DNA of 64,000 nucleotides from Diplonema japonicum (taxonomy: Eukaryota > Euglenozoa > Diplonemea > Diplonemida > Diplonemidae): positions 524,001 through 588,000 of the forward strand of contig OZ025661.1 of the NCBI GenBank assembly GCA_964019335.1, read 5' to 3'. Position numbers and translations under genes: made by a program. The notes under the pieces are model-generated. The model made no database searches, was not told the DNA's origin, and was given only the letters and a program-made list of their open reading frames with translations. Shown here piece after piece: positions 1 to 9,996 of the stretch; positions within the stretch are counted from its first letter, which is position 1, and the number at the start of each line of letters is the position of its first letter.

Positions 1-982
1 AAAACAAGTGTAAAAGGGGGAGTTAAAAGGTTAGTGCAAAATCAAAAAGAAAAAGATCCCAACTATACAGGACTTCTTTCAGTATGCTGAAGAAGGCCCA
101 CAAAACCGGGTTTTATTTGATATGCTTGAAAAAATCAAATAGTGTACAGGGCTCTTTCCTCAGACCTACAAACATTTCTGTTCTCGCGCAACAGGGGACG
201 CCTTGCAGCCGCAACCCCGTTGCACAGAAGCCTTATACGCTGGAGAACCGATAGAAACATGATTTTTTGTTCTTTTTATTTTATTCCTTCAACAGCGCAC
301 TTGTACCAGCAACACAGCCCTGATGCCAGTCTTTATGCTACAAAAAAAAAGTGGGGAGGAGTCGAGGGAAAATCATCGTGGGGGGGGGCAAAAGTGTAAA
401 CTTCGCACCTTTCCGTTAATTATCCAGTGTTAAAAAATTGGGGGGGGGGGGAAATAAAACAGAGAAAAAAAAAAAAAAAAAAAACTGTAAAGTGAAATGT
501 CAGGCTGACAAGTGTCCGGACGAACATCACACGGGCCTGACGCCCAAAAAGCTCCTCCAGTACATTTGTCAGCACTACATTTTTTTTCTTCTTTTCTTTT
601 TTTTCTTCCGTTCTACAGTAGCCAAACCGCAAGTAAGGCTGTTGGGGCATACGCCATGTGCATATACCCAACAGGTTACTGGCGGGTAGCTGTGTTCTAG
701 TGTTGAGTAAATTCGGTCCTTTTTTTTTTCTCCCTTTCGAACACTGTTTGCATCACCTTAGGACATTGGGGGAGAGACATTGCAAAAGAAGACAAGAAGA
801 ATTAAAACTACCTGAACTGATAGCCAGAAAAGAAAAAGAGACGGAGGGTAGGAGGGCAGATCCTCCCAAAGGATCATGCTTTTTTTTTTTTTTTGTAAAG
901 TTACATGAGGAAATTCCTAAAGAGCCATAAAAATCAGAAATCACTTTACCGTTCACGAGTAAAAATAAAGTGAAGAATAAAA

Positions 983-1827
983 ATCAGGTAATAGGCCGAA
1001 TTTGGCTTAAAAAAGTGCTGCAAAAATCAGGTAAAATCTGATTTTTACTCTGAGCAATTTTCGGGCTTTTTCGGTATTCGTCTTCATTTTTTGCATCTGG
1101 TGGCCGCTGACACCACCATAGGTCAGTGGTCAGGACCCTCGGCCAGGGCTTCAGGGGTCGAGGGTTTAAACCCCGAGGGACCGTTTTTTTGACCCCGATT
1201 TTATCGAAAAAGTTCGGGGTCCAGAATTTGATCTCGTCTCCAGGAGACGAGTGCGACGACATAACCACTGAGCTACCACTGAGCTACGGCATGTTGCGCT
1301 TTTACAAACGTCGCTTGACACATTAATCGCCTCGCAAAATATGAGACGTAACCCAACCAACCCAAACCAGAGTCAGGTATCTGAGGCAAAAAACAGTCAA
1401 GCATCCGAGGCAAAAGAGGCATAAACACACTTTACCACGTTTCCGGGCCACCAAGCATCACACCTGAGGCTGGCAAATGCCGAAAATTACACTGGCCATG
1501 CATACAGGCGTTCTTTTGCACAATACCTTGTTGATGAAGGAACCTGCTGTTTTGGCTGGAAGTCAGACCTGATCAAGCCCCCGCACAAAACCAGCAGTTT
1601 CTGAAGAGCGATGATCAAGTGCCGACACAAATTACACAAAACCTACAGAATTCTGTCAATTTGACATCGCCTTCTCAGGCAGTCAGGCTTAGTTTTGACA
1701 TCAGTGTGAACATTTCGCAGAAGTGAACATAAAGGGTTCACAGTGTCCGAAATTTCCTCATTTAACTTTACAAAAAATTAAATAAAATATCATATTAAAT
1801 AAAAATCAGGTAATCTGATTTTTATTT
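983..1827. repeat. palindromic AAAATCAGGTAA motif, three sites
   Basis: The motif AAAAATCAGGTAA occurs near 978-990, 1022-1034 and 1801-1813. At the second and third sites it is followed at once by its own complement, giving hairpins AAAATCAGGTAAAATCTGATTTT (split about 1023-1046) and a similar one at 1800-1824. Paired short palindromes about 780 bp apart may mark the ends of a small non-autonomous element, but no clear target-site duplication is visible. Confidence 0.3.
1085..1300. repeat. tRNA-like, SINE-like sequence
   Basis: On the plus strand a box-A-like TAGGTCAGTGG (about 1119) is followed some 50 bases later by a box-B-like GGGTTTAAACCCC (about 1162) and a T run. A D-arm of four pairs (GGTC/GACC) can be drawn. 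From 1290 backwards, the minus strand reads TAGCTCAGTGG twice in tandem, a very typical box A. A 9-bp perfect hairpin CTCGTCTCC/GGAGACGAG (1231-1249) sits in that half. Neither half closes a tRNA acceptor stem, so I read tRNA-derived repeat ends rather than functional tRNA genes. Confidence 0.3.
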
Positions 1828-2257
1828 AATAAATAGTTATTTTTTTGTATGTTGTTATTTTTTTTTTTCCCCGTGCCGTTTCCACCTTTCAAGATCTCGG
1901 AGTGTGCCAGTGAGAGGCTACGGTGTGCTGCAGCGCAGCATGAATTAAAGATGGAGGAGGAACATACGAAAAAATCTTTTGTTTCTTTTTTTTTTTTTTT
2001 TTTTTTTTTCCCTGGTTTTATTTATTTTACTTCATTCATTTCTTTGTTCCTTAAAAAACCCGGGGTCGCCTGCTGCCCTTTTTTTCCCCTTGGAGGGGGG
2101 AAAAAAAAACGAGAAAAATAGACGGGGTTATCTGTTTTTGTAAGATTCAAACCACCATCAACGGAAACCTCACTAAAGTTGGCAGACAAACTGAAAAAAA
2201 AAAAAAAAAAAAAGAAAAACGGTTTCTTTATTTTTTTATTTATTTTTTTTTTTTTTA

Positions 2258-2707
2258 TTATTTTATAGCAGTGAGGGAGGGACAGGGACGCAGAGTTTTA
2301 GCATTTGCTATCGACTGGCAGCAAATGGGACAGGAACGAGATCGTCGCAGCCAGTCATCGATGCAAGAGGAGTGGAAGTAGTGCGAGCAGTTTATGGTGC
2401 GGATCTCATCACCCGCTTGGTAGTTTTCCAAGCACATTGAACACTCGTCTAGCTCTGCGAGCCGCTTGTCCTCTTTGGCCAGTATCCGGATCGCTGTATA
2501 CTCTTCGAGGTCCTTTGCTGGTAACCCTTTCCCTGCTTTGCTCTTCGTCGCCCAGCCAGGCTCGAATGCCGTCCTTGCCTCATTGACAATGTCCTCCACA
2601 GACAGGTTGCGTCTTGACCTGCTCGTGCATGTTTGCGACTCCTGCCTTGGGCGGTGTGCTTCCTCGATAGGCTGCACACACGTAGTGGTACTACCCCCGC
2701 ACCCCAT
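2258..2707 (-). CDS. RING-H2 finger protein, probably membrane-anchored
   Basis: A 149-residue protein. Residues about 89-131 form a C3H2C3 RING: CSMC, then CSHYFHSSC, then CPIC, with the conserved W between them. RING-H2 domains recruit E2 enzymes, so this is likely a ubiquitin ligase. The N-terminus reads MGCGGS, which fits the N-myristoylation rule (Gly2, Ser6) with Cys3 available for palmitoylation, so membrane attachment is inferred. The middle part is Lys/Arg/Glu-rich with no domain I recognise. An AG acceptor lies 2 bases before the ATG (2710-2711). It is the last gene of the minus-strand array. Substrate unknown. Confidence 0.75.
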   Translation of the reverse strand: MGCGGSTTTCVQPIEEAHRPRQESQTCTSRSRRNLSVEDIVNEARTAFEPGWATKSKAGKGLPAKDLEEYTAIRILAKEDKRLAELDECSMCLENYQAGDEIRTINCSHYFHSSCIDDWLRRSRSCPICCQSIANAKTLRPCPSLTAIK

Positions 2708-2786
2708 TCCTGTCTGCCGTGGTAGTCAGAAGAGTTGTACAAATTATAAATAAAGAAAATGAAGGGGGAAAAAAAAAAAGAAACTA

Positions 2787-3228
2787 CTAGCGTGCTGTGC
2801 TTCCCTGCCGCTCCTCATGGTCGCTCAGCGCGTCATTCAGTTTGACAGAAAATGAATGCACCGTGAAGAGCATCTCTCTCAGCCCTTGGCTCACCGCTGC
2901 TGCAGGGGTTGTCTCCTGTCTGGTCTGGACTTTTAAAAAGAACTGGTGCACTGTCGGGTGGTCGGGTTTGTACCCACAGAAGCTGACGTCCTTGTTAGTG
3001 TGCAGCTGGGTGCGCACCATATTCCCCAATGTGTGGTCTTCTTTTATAAATGTAAAAATTGACGCGTTAGGCATTTTCTCATCCTTCACCTCACTCACTT
3101 TGTAGTCCTGTTTATTTGTAGTTCCCACCCTCCCGCCCTATCCATACAAAGTCATGCGTCCCATCCTCTCTTTGAACATCGATCAGCGACTCGATGGGCA
3201 CCTGGTTGATCCTACTACTAGGCGGCAT
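2787..3228 (-). CDS. RPB11: DNA-directed RNA polymerase II subunit RPB11
   Basis: Two exons, 3148-3228 and 2787-3107, separated by a 40-nt GTATGG...CAG intron, encode 133 residues. RPB11 pairs with RPB3 as the alpha-like heterodimer that starts polymerase II assembly in the nucleus. The family core is clear: MPNASIFTFIKEDHTLGN, then GYKPDHP and LKVQT, in the order seen in yeast RPB11. The first exon (MPPSSRINQVPIES) is divergent from the family's usual N-terminus. The start is chosen because an acceptor-like TTACAG ends 6 bases before it (AG at 3235-3236) behind a long pyrimidine run. AC19 (RPC19), the Pol I/III paralogue, is the alternative; the length and core sequence favour RPB11. Confidence 0.8.
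3108..3147 (-). other. 40-nt intron of RPB11
   Basis: Donor GTATGG and acceptor AACAG in frame phase 0. Removing it joins ...THDF to DYKVSEV and connects the first exon to the conserved RPB11 core, which has no ATG of its own in a suitable place. Confidence 0.75.
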
Positions 3229-3234
3229 TGTGTC

Positions 3235-3236
3235 CT
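3235..3236 (-). promoter_or_regulatory. candidate trans-splice acceptor of RPB11
   Basis: Reading the minus strand, about 60 bases of mostly C and T end in GCCTTACAG, six bases before the ATG. This layout recurs at most genes of the window. A spliced leader or a 5'-UTR intron would explain it; only RNA data can distinguish them. Confidence 0.45.
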
Positions 3237-3425
3237 GTAAGGCATAGCTATACGTAAATGAGAAAGGAGGGGAAGATGAAAGAAGGATGAAAAAAGAACT
3301 AACTGAACTCTTTCTGTCTAGCAAAGAGGGGGAGGAGAAGAATAATAACAGAAGGGGGGGGGGGGGGGGGGGGTGATAACCAGGTTCTAATGTTGTACAG
3401 TGGGCTGCCGATTTAGTGGTATGCG

Positions 3426-5891
3426 CTATTTGCTTATACTGCCCGCTCTCCTGTCGTAGTCTTTTTTTTCAGATTCGTAGAACTTGAGGATGTTCTCTGA
3501 TATAGCTCTGCCTTCTTTGAAGTCCATCTCGACGCGTTCGGCCAGCTCGCGGATGTCGAAGTCTGTCATAATGATGGCACGCTGGAACTGTTCTTCTTGT
3601 TTGACGAGCAGGCGCACGAACGACTCGAACATCGTGGAGCTGCCTAGCTTCGCGTCGAAGTGTTGGCTTGTGATGGCGTCTCGCCACGCGTCCCATAGTC
3701 CATCGCCTTCCTGTCGCTCCTTGTCAGACTCCTGCAGCACGGCAACCTCGTCTTGCAGGGTTTGGAGCTTCTTCCTCTCCACAACCACAGCAGACGTGAT
3801 GTCCTTCAGTGCAGTGTCCGCCATCTCTTTATCTTCGTTCAGCTTCTCGTTCACGTCCAGCACTTTCGCTGCCAATATCTCGATCTCCGCCTTGTGCACT
3901 CCTCTCTCTATTTCGCTCGCCTCAAGTTGTTCCCTCATTGCATCCACCTCCTTGTTTGCAGCATTGCTCATCTGCATTGCCCGTGTCTTCTCAATGGTCT
4001 CCTTTACGGCATCTTCCGCCTTCTCTAGCCTCGTTCCCAGTTCCAACACTTCTTTCTCGTGCTGCTCTTGCAAACTAAGTACCTCCACGTGAAGTGCTTC
4101 AACGTCGGCCTCTGCAGTGCTCTGAAACACTTTGCTGTTGAGACCCACCACCGCGTGGTCCACCTTCTCGATCTTCGTGGTGAGGACTTCTAATTCCGAA
4201 CGGAATGCTTTCTTCTCGTTCGCGTCTGCATGGCTACTACACAGGGTCTCTAGGGATGATATTTGGCTCCGTGCTTCTTGCACTGAGAGTGCCAGCTCTC
4301 GCATTTCCTCACAGGCCTGCTCTGTTTTCTCTGCCTGCGCACGTGATAGCTCGTCTGTCTTCTGTATCAGAACCGTCACCTTTGCTAGGCTTTTGTCCCA
4401 TTCACTGCTTGACATCGCGGAGGACTCTTGCACCACCTGCTTCAGCTCTTGATACTTACTATCGTTCGTCTTCTTCTGCGCTGCTATTGCCTCGGTAACG
4501 TGCCGCAGATCTGTTGTAAACTGTTCCTTGAAGTACCCTTCCCTTTGCACGGCCTCTTTCACTGCGCTTTGCTGCTGTGTGGAAACGTGTCCCCTTACCT
4601 CATCAAGACCTTTACTTAAGTCTTCATCCCATTTATTTTCCACCTTGCTCAACATGTTCTTCACTTCTTTCCCTTCGCGCTGTTGTGCTTCTCTCAACTC
4701 TTGAATGCTCTGCGTGTAATCCACGGCCAGCAGGGATATCTCCTGGGTCTTGCTGCCCAGTTCCGTGGTTGCCGCTTCAAGCTTTTCTATTTTTTTGACG
4801 AGTGTGCCGCGTGTGTCACTAAGATCGGCTGTTATCAGTTCGCAACGGCTGGTGATGAGCTGCTTGCTACTGTCTTTTACCATGTTGATGGACTCCTTGT
4901 GCATATGAGAGTGTTGTGCAAGGGCTGCCCCTAAATCATTTGTCTTATCCGTGACAAGGGTCTCTAGGTACGTGGTGGTGTTGATGGCTGTGCGCTCTGC
5001 TTTGTGCACGTCTTCCACCAGCTTGTCATACTTCGCCGACAGTTCCATCCTGTTCCTTATCTCCACCTTTAGAAGCCGCTCGATTGCCTGCATCCTCTCT
5101 AGCGAAGTCTCCGCGAATTCAGAGTTTTTTTTCACAGCTGCAGACAGCTCTCTCTCTATGGTGCCTGAGTACGATGCAGCAAGCTGTTTGATCGCCGACT
5201 CGGTGTCTAGGAAGTCCCTCTCACGTGCAGCCTTCTCCCGAGACATAGCTGTTTCGAGAGTCTCGGAGCAGTGCGCACCGAGACCTTCTACTTTCTTGAA
5301 GAGGTCTTGCGCGGTGTTCTCCAGTCCTGTGATCCTTGATGTGATCTTGTCGAAGCGGTCGCTCGTTTGATGTTTGAGGGCGTCTGCCTGGAGCTTGAGC
5401 TTCGTGTCCACCATGGACTGGGTGGTGCTGCTGCCCTCAAGCTGCATCGTGAAATACTGTTTGATGGCCTGTATTTCTGTGTTGATCATGTTCTTGATGC
5501 TGTTTGTTTCATGCGATATCTGGTGGCCGATGTAGTTCGCGGCCCAGTCCCTGGTCAGTTCGATCTCGCGTCTCGCCTCTGCCGACGACCGTAGTGACCG
5601 CTCCATGCCTGTCGTCAGGTCGGAGATGGACTTCTGTGCATCTGCTTCGATTTCGAGCATCTTTGTTTTCAACCTGTCGCCTTCGATAAGCACGCGCCGT
5701 GACGTCGTGTCCATGACTACCGCTTTGTCTTCAACTTGTTGCATCCTTTTTTTCAGCTCGTTCGTGTACTGTCCCCCCGACCTGCTGACATCATCTGTGT
5801 ACTGAGGGCTCACTGTGTTCACTTCGGACCCCTCCTCAGGGCTCCCTTCGTACAGCCGTCTCAGCCGCATCCTCCTCCCAAACTGCGCCAT
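3426..5891 (-). CDS. long coiled-coil protein, unknown function
   Basis: About 821 residues from the ATG at 5891 (MAQFGRRMRLRR); a CAG acceptor sits two bases upstream (AG 5894-5895), which decides this start over an earlier in-frame ATG. After about 50 basic and polar residues almost the entire chain is heptad-like, rich in Glu, Lys, Ala, Ser and Leu, with no Pro-rich breaks and no enzyme motif. Such proteins usually build cytoskeletal, basal-body or axonemal structures; that is an inference from shape only. The last 60 residues (FDIRELAERVEMDFKEGR) remain helical. No transmembrane segment or signal peptide is visible. I recognise no named family. Confidence 0.7.
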   Translation of the reverse strand: MAQFGRRMRLRRLYEGSPEEGSEVNTVSPQYTDDVSRSGGQYTNELKKRMQQVEDKAVVMDTTSRRVLIEGDRLKTKMLEIEADAQKSISDLTTGMERSLRSSAEARREIELTRDWAANYIGHQISHETNSIKNMINTEIQAIKQYFTMQLEGSSTTQSMVDTKLKLQADALKHQTSDRFDKITSRITGLENTAQDLFKKVEGLGAHCSETLETAMSREKAARERDFLDTESAIKQLAASYSGTIERELSAAVKKNSEFAETSLERMQAIERLLKVEIRNRMELSAKYDKLVEDVHKAERTAINTTTYLETLVTDKTNDLGAALAQHSHMHKESINMVKDSSKQLITSRCELITADLSDTRGTLVKKIEKLEAATTELGSKTQEISLLAVDYTQSIQELREAQQREGKEVKNMLSKVENKWDEDLSKGLDEVRGHVSTQQQSAVKEAVQREGYFKEQFTTDLRHVTEAIAAQKKTNDSKYQELKQVVQESSAMSSSEWDKSLAKVTVLIQKTDELSRAQAEKTEQACEEMRELALSVQEARSQISSLETLCSSHADANEKKAFRSELEVLTTKIEKVDHAVVGLNSKVFQSTAEADVEALHVEVLSLQEQHEKEVLELGTRLEKAEDAVKETIEKTRAMQMSNAANKEVDAMREQLEASEIERGVHKAEIEILAAKVLDVNEKLNEDKEMADTALKDITSAVVVERKKLQTLQDEVAVLQESDKERQEGDGLWDAWRDAITSQHFDAKLGSSTMFESFVRLLVKQEEQFQRAIIMTDFDIRELAERVEMDFKEGRAISENILKFYESEKKDYDRRAGSISK

Positions 5892-6868
5892 TCCTGTGGA
5901 GGCTAGAAGAACAAAGAAGGGGGGGGGGGGATACAATAAAAAATCGAATCACTTCAAAGCAAGGAAGGCAAAGAGAAGGGGGTCATCGTATGCTCTTCTC
6001 CTTTTTTCTTCCCTTGTTTTCTTTTTTCTTCTTCTTCTTTTTTCTTAGAAATTATTTTCTTCTCACAGAATTGGTCTCTTTTTTTTTCTTCCCCTTAAAA
6101 GGGCGTAAAAAGGAATGCTTACTGAGTACCGTATGCTGCAGTGAAGTCCTGCGCAACCAATGTGCTATACAGTTGGGGTGGGGGGTCTCATTTCGTGCTA
6201 AGGAGGTGATGGGGATGATAACACGCCACTGCAGCCACAGGGCATAGGACGCTTGACGTTGGGTATTAACATGTTAGACACAGGGGGGAGGGGGGTATTA
6301 GAAAGACACGAGGGGGGGGTATTAGAGAAATACTAGTTTGGCGCTTTATTTGTTTGTGAGCACAAGCGCTGGAGGGAAAAAAAACCTTTTCTTTGCCGCA
6401 GAAAACAGAACAAAGTGTCGGAAATATTCCTTTTGAACGAAGGAGGGATTAAAGACTATATGAATTTTATAATTCCCTGTACTCAACCGTAGCAGGAGTT
6501 CAAGGGGGGGGGAGGGAGGGGGTGGCGACAGTGTCATCTTTATGATAATTGGTAAATCACGCTATCAAGACATCGACGAGACGAAGGCTTACATATCTAG
6601 GGAACGAAAGACAAAGCAATAATCTACTGTACGTGAGTTATGCTCTGCGCGCTGTGTAAGCTGCACGGCCTCCTTCACGACAGCCATCTTCGAGGTGCAG
6701 GAGGCTTTTTGTTTTCTTTTTTTCTTCATTTATTCTTTCTTTTTCTTGATAAAAGGAGACAAGGAAGGATGTAACACAACAGGTAAAAAAGGAAGGGGAA
6801 ACTTAAAAGGGGGTTCTAAAAAAAAAGAATAATAAAAAACACGCACAAGCGCACGCCACTCGCAAACA
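5892..6868. other. intergenic
   Basis: Between the coiled-coil gene and homocitrate synthase. Contains C/T-rich tracts on the minus strand just upstream of the coiled-coil gene, G runs (6180-6330, 6503-6525) and A/T runs near 6715-6835. No coding frame of interest. Confidence 0.6.
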
Positions 6869-8559
6869 CTAGTGGGGGGCAACGAACTCCTCGTCAGTGA
6901 TTTCAGTGATGATGCAGTCACTGAGCTCAGCAAGCTGTGTGGTGTATTTGTTGTATGCAATATGTAGCATACCAAATCGGAAATCTGAATGTAAGTATCT
7001 TTGAGCTCTGCATTGTTGTCAGAGATGAGCTTCAGCTCGGCGGTGGACTCGTCCTCATTCCTCTTGGCGCACTTGACGCTCAGCAAATCGAAGTCGCACG
7101 GAGAGTCAACACAGATGTCCATAGTCTTGTTCAAGGCCTCCTTGTCGAACAGGTGCCCACTGAGACGGATCATCATGAAAGGCCTGCTGTCCGTTGCCAC
7201 AGGGATCTGCTGGATTGCCGACTTGGCAAGCGCTTCCTGGTACTGCTTTACGGCGTTTGCTGCCATCTGAGCCGCTTCCTTTAGTGCAGGTGTTGCGCTC
7301 TCGTCATCGACCTTCCACTGAATGAAGTCCGTCGTGCTTACACGGGGGCCTGCAGCAAGGCTGATCAACACCTGGTCCACCTGGTCGTTGCTAATTTGCT
7401 GTGTGTCCGCAAGGTTCTTGATCATGGTGGTGGCGATCTGGATCTGTTCGTCAGGGATGTCCAGGTGCAGTGCCGTGCTCCTCGCCTTGATGGCGTTCCA
7501 GCCAGTGATCCTGTTCGTGATGTTCACACGCCTCTCAACCCCGAAGTCTTCTGGGCAGATGACCTCGTAGGCACCCGGGTTGTTCATCACTGCTTTGGTG
7601 TGTACACCCGCTTTGTGTGTGAAGGCACCGGAGCCCGTCACGATGTTGTTGAATGGGATGGAGACCTGCGAGGCTGCGGACACGTACTTGTCAAGGGAAT
7701 TAATTAGCTTGAGGTTGTACTTCTTGGACACCTCGGCTTTGTTCAATGTGTACAGACGTGCAAGAAGCCCACCCAGAGGCGTGATGCCATTTCGCTCTCC
7801 GATTCCGAGCACAGTGGTGTCGATGTGGGTTACACCTGCCTCGATGGCCATCAAGGAGTTCGCAAGACAGCAGCCCGTGTCGTCATGTGCGTGGAACTCG
7901 ATGCCGACGCTGTCTGGGATGGCCTCCCTCACGGTGCGCACGATCCTGTACGCATCGAGGGGGGTGGCAATGCCCACTGTGTCTGCGATGCCCACCCTGT
8001 CCACGCCCATCTCGGCCACGCCTTTGTACACGCGCAACACATCGTCCATCTTAGAACGGAAGGTGTCCTCGCAACTGAAGCGCACCTCCAGGCCGTGGCT
8101 CTTGACGAAACTGATTGCCTCCTCGGCAAGGCGCAGCACCTCGTCGATGCCCTTCTTGTGGGAGTGCTTAACTAAGATGTCGGAGGTGGCCATGTACATG
8201 TTGACACCGTGCACACCACTCTCGACTGCTGCAGTGACATCCCTCATGTCGCATCTCACGTGCGTCAAGATCTTAGCGTTCTTCATGTTGAGCTCTGCCA
8301 GCGCTTTGCAGTCGCTGAAGGCCTGCGCACTTGCGATGGGGTTCAGCATCTCGATGTAGTCGACACCCAGCCTGTCAAGCATCTTCGCAATGAAGACCCT
8401 GTCCTGCGTGCTGAAATTGCATGTGTCAAACTGCTCGCCTTCCCTCAGTGTGCTGTCAATGATTTTAAACTCGCAGTTCTTCAGCCTGTCCCCGAAGTCA
8501 GCAGGCGGTGTGAACCTCCTTACCTGCCGGGCCCTCTGACCTACTACTCGAAGCATCAT
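6869..8559 (-). CDS. LYS20: homocitrate synthase with C-terminal LOR/SDH-like domain
   Basis: Exons 6973-8559 and 6869-6934 encode 550 residues. Homocitrate synthase condenses acetyl-CoA with 2-oxoglutarate, the first step of alpha-aminoadipate lysine synthesis. Family signatures are plain: DSTLREGEQF near residue 35, GVDYIE, KILTHVRCDM, RFSCEDTFRS, VGIADTVG, FHAHDDTG (the metal-binding HxH) and GIGERNGITPLGG. The start (MMLRVVGQRARQVRRF) looks like a mitochondrial presequence. After the synthase part, residues about 440-535 read RPFMMIRLSGHLFDKEALNK..DICVDSPCDF..., which resembles the conserved LOR/SDH domain of lysine-ketoglutarate reductase/saccharopine dehydrogenase proteins. The yeast enzyme is about 428 residues, so this is a roughly 120-residue extension. 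The last 21 residues come from the second exon. Confidence 0.9.
6935..6972 (-). other. 38-nt intron of homocitrate synthase
   Basis: Donor GTATGC, acceptor CACAG, phase 0. Splicing joins IQISDL to LAELSDCIITEITD and ends at a stop 66 nt later. Without splicing the frame runs on through low-complexity sequence for about 70 unrelated residues. Confidence 0.75.
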
Positions 8560-8865
8560 GTGTGGTGCGATGCTGATGTGTTGTGCGAAAAGTATAGAGA
8601 GCAATGAAAAACAAATAGATCTGAGGGGGGGAAGACGAACACAAAATATAAAGGGGAAGGGGAGGATGAAGGCACCAGCGGGAGAAAAAAGGGACAGAAG
8701 TGGGCGGAAAAAAAAGGGGGGGGGGGTTTCCTTTGTCCCGGGAAGAAAGAAAATACACTATATTTACGCCGCCCTAATAATTTTACACTTTCAGAATGAA
8801 AAACAAAACAAAAACAGAAAAAAAAAACCGATGGTGCCACGTGGTTGTAAAGGTTGATGGGATCT

Positions 8866-9996
8866 CTAACTACGCTTAGGAGGGCCCTTGAAGTCGTCCT
8901 TGGCACGTGCTTCGGTGGACGTGGCAGGCACGTTGTTGACGTTCCTCTCGTTGGTGGCAGAGCCCCTGAAGCCCTGGCTGGCGTTTTCGTCCATAGTTTT
9001 GTACCTCGTTTCGTAGCCGAAGATGTCGCCGCCTGCCTTGTTGACTGGGGAGAACTTGGGATCGTCGAAAGCAGAGACAGCCTCACGCGATCTCCTCGTG
9101 ATATCCGCCTGCTGCTTGCGGTAATGCCACCAGATGGCCTGCCCCCTCTTGGGTGCGTAGTCACCATGCTCCAACTGCATGTTGTTGTATGCGTCACCAT
9201 TCTTGCAGAAAGGCTGGTTGGGGTGATCCCCACCTTCCGTTTCTTTATTCATCTGAAATTGCTGCATGCCGTCTGGGTACAGTCCCTCCACCTCCAGCTT
9301 CCCTACAACACCACCCTTAGGGTCGAACTCATCCACATCGTACACATTTCTGCCTCCCAAGTTAATCATGTGGGTGTCGTACTTGGGGTTCTTTCCGTAG
9401 GTGTTTCTGACTTTCTTAAAGTTAGGATCCCAGGGGTTCGTGAACTCTGCGCCACCGCTTGCCCCGTCACCTATTTGGGGGAACCTGAAGGTGTCCGCCT
9501 CGTTTTGTTTGAACGGCTGCTTGTACGCGTTGTCGTTGTAGTCACGCCACGCAGGCCCCAGCTCCTTGTGAAGCGCCTCCATCTGTGGTGGGGAACGCCC
9601 GCAAGCGTGCTTCGCCCAACCAGTCCATTGTTGGGGGACCTTCCCCCAGTCGGCGTACTGGAAGTGGTGGGGGTAGTCGATCCACCTGTGGCAGCCACTG
9701 TATCTCCTTGACAGCTCGTCGGTTTCCCAGTACCTGTGGCCCATTGCGTCCATACCAACAAGCCTCTTCTCACCTGACTCCCACCACGCTTCTCTCATGC
9801 GGCACATGTTTGCAAGGTTTGCAAGGAAACCATATTTTTTGAAACCGTACCAGAACCACTCCAGCTTTTGCGTGCAGTTCTGCCACCCGCCCTTGTACGA
9901 CACCTCCAGACGGTACTCGGGGGTGTTCCTGAATTCGGAGCTGAGCTCTCTTGCCACCCTGCGCGCCGTCCCCGGCGCAACGTGCTTCGTTGCCAT
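8866..9996 (-). CDS. NDUFA12: complex I subunit NDUFA12 (B17.2) with long C-terminal extension
   Basis: 376 residues from the ATG at 9996; a CATCTAG acceptor lies about 14 bases upstream (AG 10011-10012). NDUFA12 is an accessory subunit of mitochondrial NADH:ubiquinone oxidoreductase near the N-module/Q-module junction. The family core is visible: RLVGMDAMGHRYWE followed by RWIDYP, ADWGKVPQQWTGWAKH and SPP, roughly residues 75-150, matching the usual LVG-D..GN.YYE / RWV.Y / VP.EWHGWLH pattern. Ordinary NDUFA12 is about 145 residues. Here about 220 extra residues follow, rich in Asn, Gly, Asp and aromatic residues (YGKNPKYDTHMINLGGRNVY), with no domain I recognise. No classic presequence, as usual for this subunit. 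Confidence 0.85.
   Translation of the reverse strand: MATKHVAPGTARRVARELSSEFRNTPEYRLEVSYKGGWQNCTQKLEWFWYGFKKYGFLANLANMCRMREAWWESGEKRLVGMDAMGHRYWETDELSRRYSGCHRWIDYPHHFQYADWGKVPQQWTGWAKHACGRSPPQMEALHKELGPAWRDYNDNAYKQPFKQNEADTFRFPQIGDGASGGAEFTNPWDPNFKKVRNTYGKNPKYDTHMINLGGRNVYDVDEFDPKGGVVGKLEVEGLYPDGMQQFQMNKETEGGDHPNQPFCKNGDAYNNMQLEHGDYAPKRGQAIWWHYRKQQADITRRSREAVSAFDDPKFSPVNKAGGDIFGYETRYKTMDENASQGFRGSATNERNVNNVPATSTEARAKDDFKGPPKRS

Larger units (their letters stand above)
1..2257. other. intergenic, low-complexity, no gene recognised
   Basis: No frame in this stretch resembles a protein I know, and the open frames present are broken by homopolymers. It is full of A, T, G and pyrimidine runs (for example around 440-485, 890, 1985-2010 and 2195-2260). 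Two repeat-like pieces inside it are listed separately. It lies downstream of the first minus-strand gene, so part of it may be 3' flanking sequence of that array. Confidence 0.6.

Noticed and set aside
1119-1190. Possible functional tRNA gene
   Set aside because: D- and T-arm-like boxes exist, but no acceptor stem or anticodon stem closes.
3484-4452. Long Ser/Phe/Leu-rich open frames on the plus strand opposite the coiled-coil gene
   Set aside because: They are antisense shadows of Glu/Lys-rich heptads and match no family.
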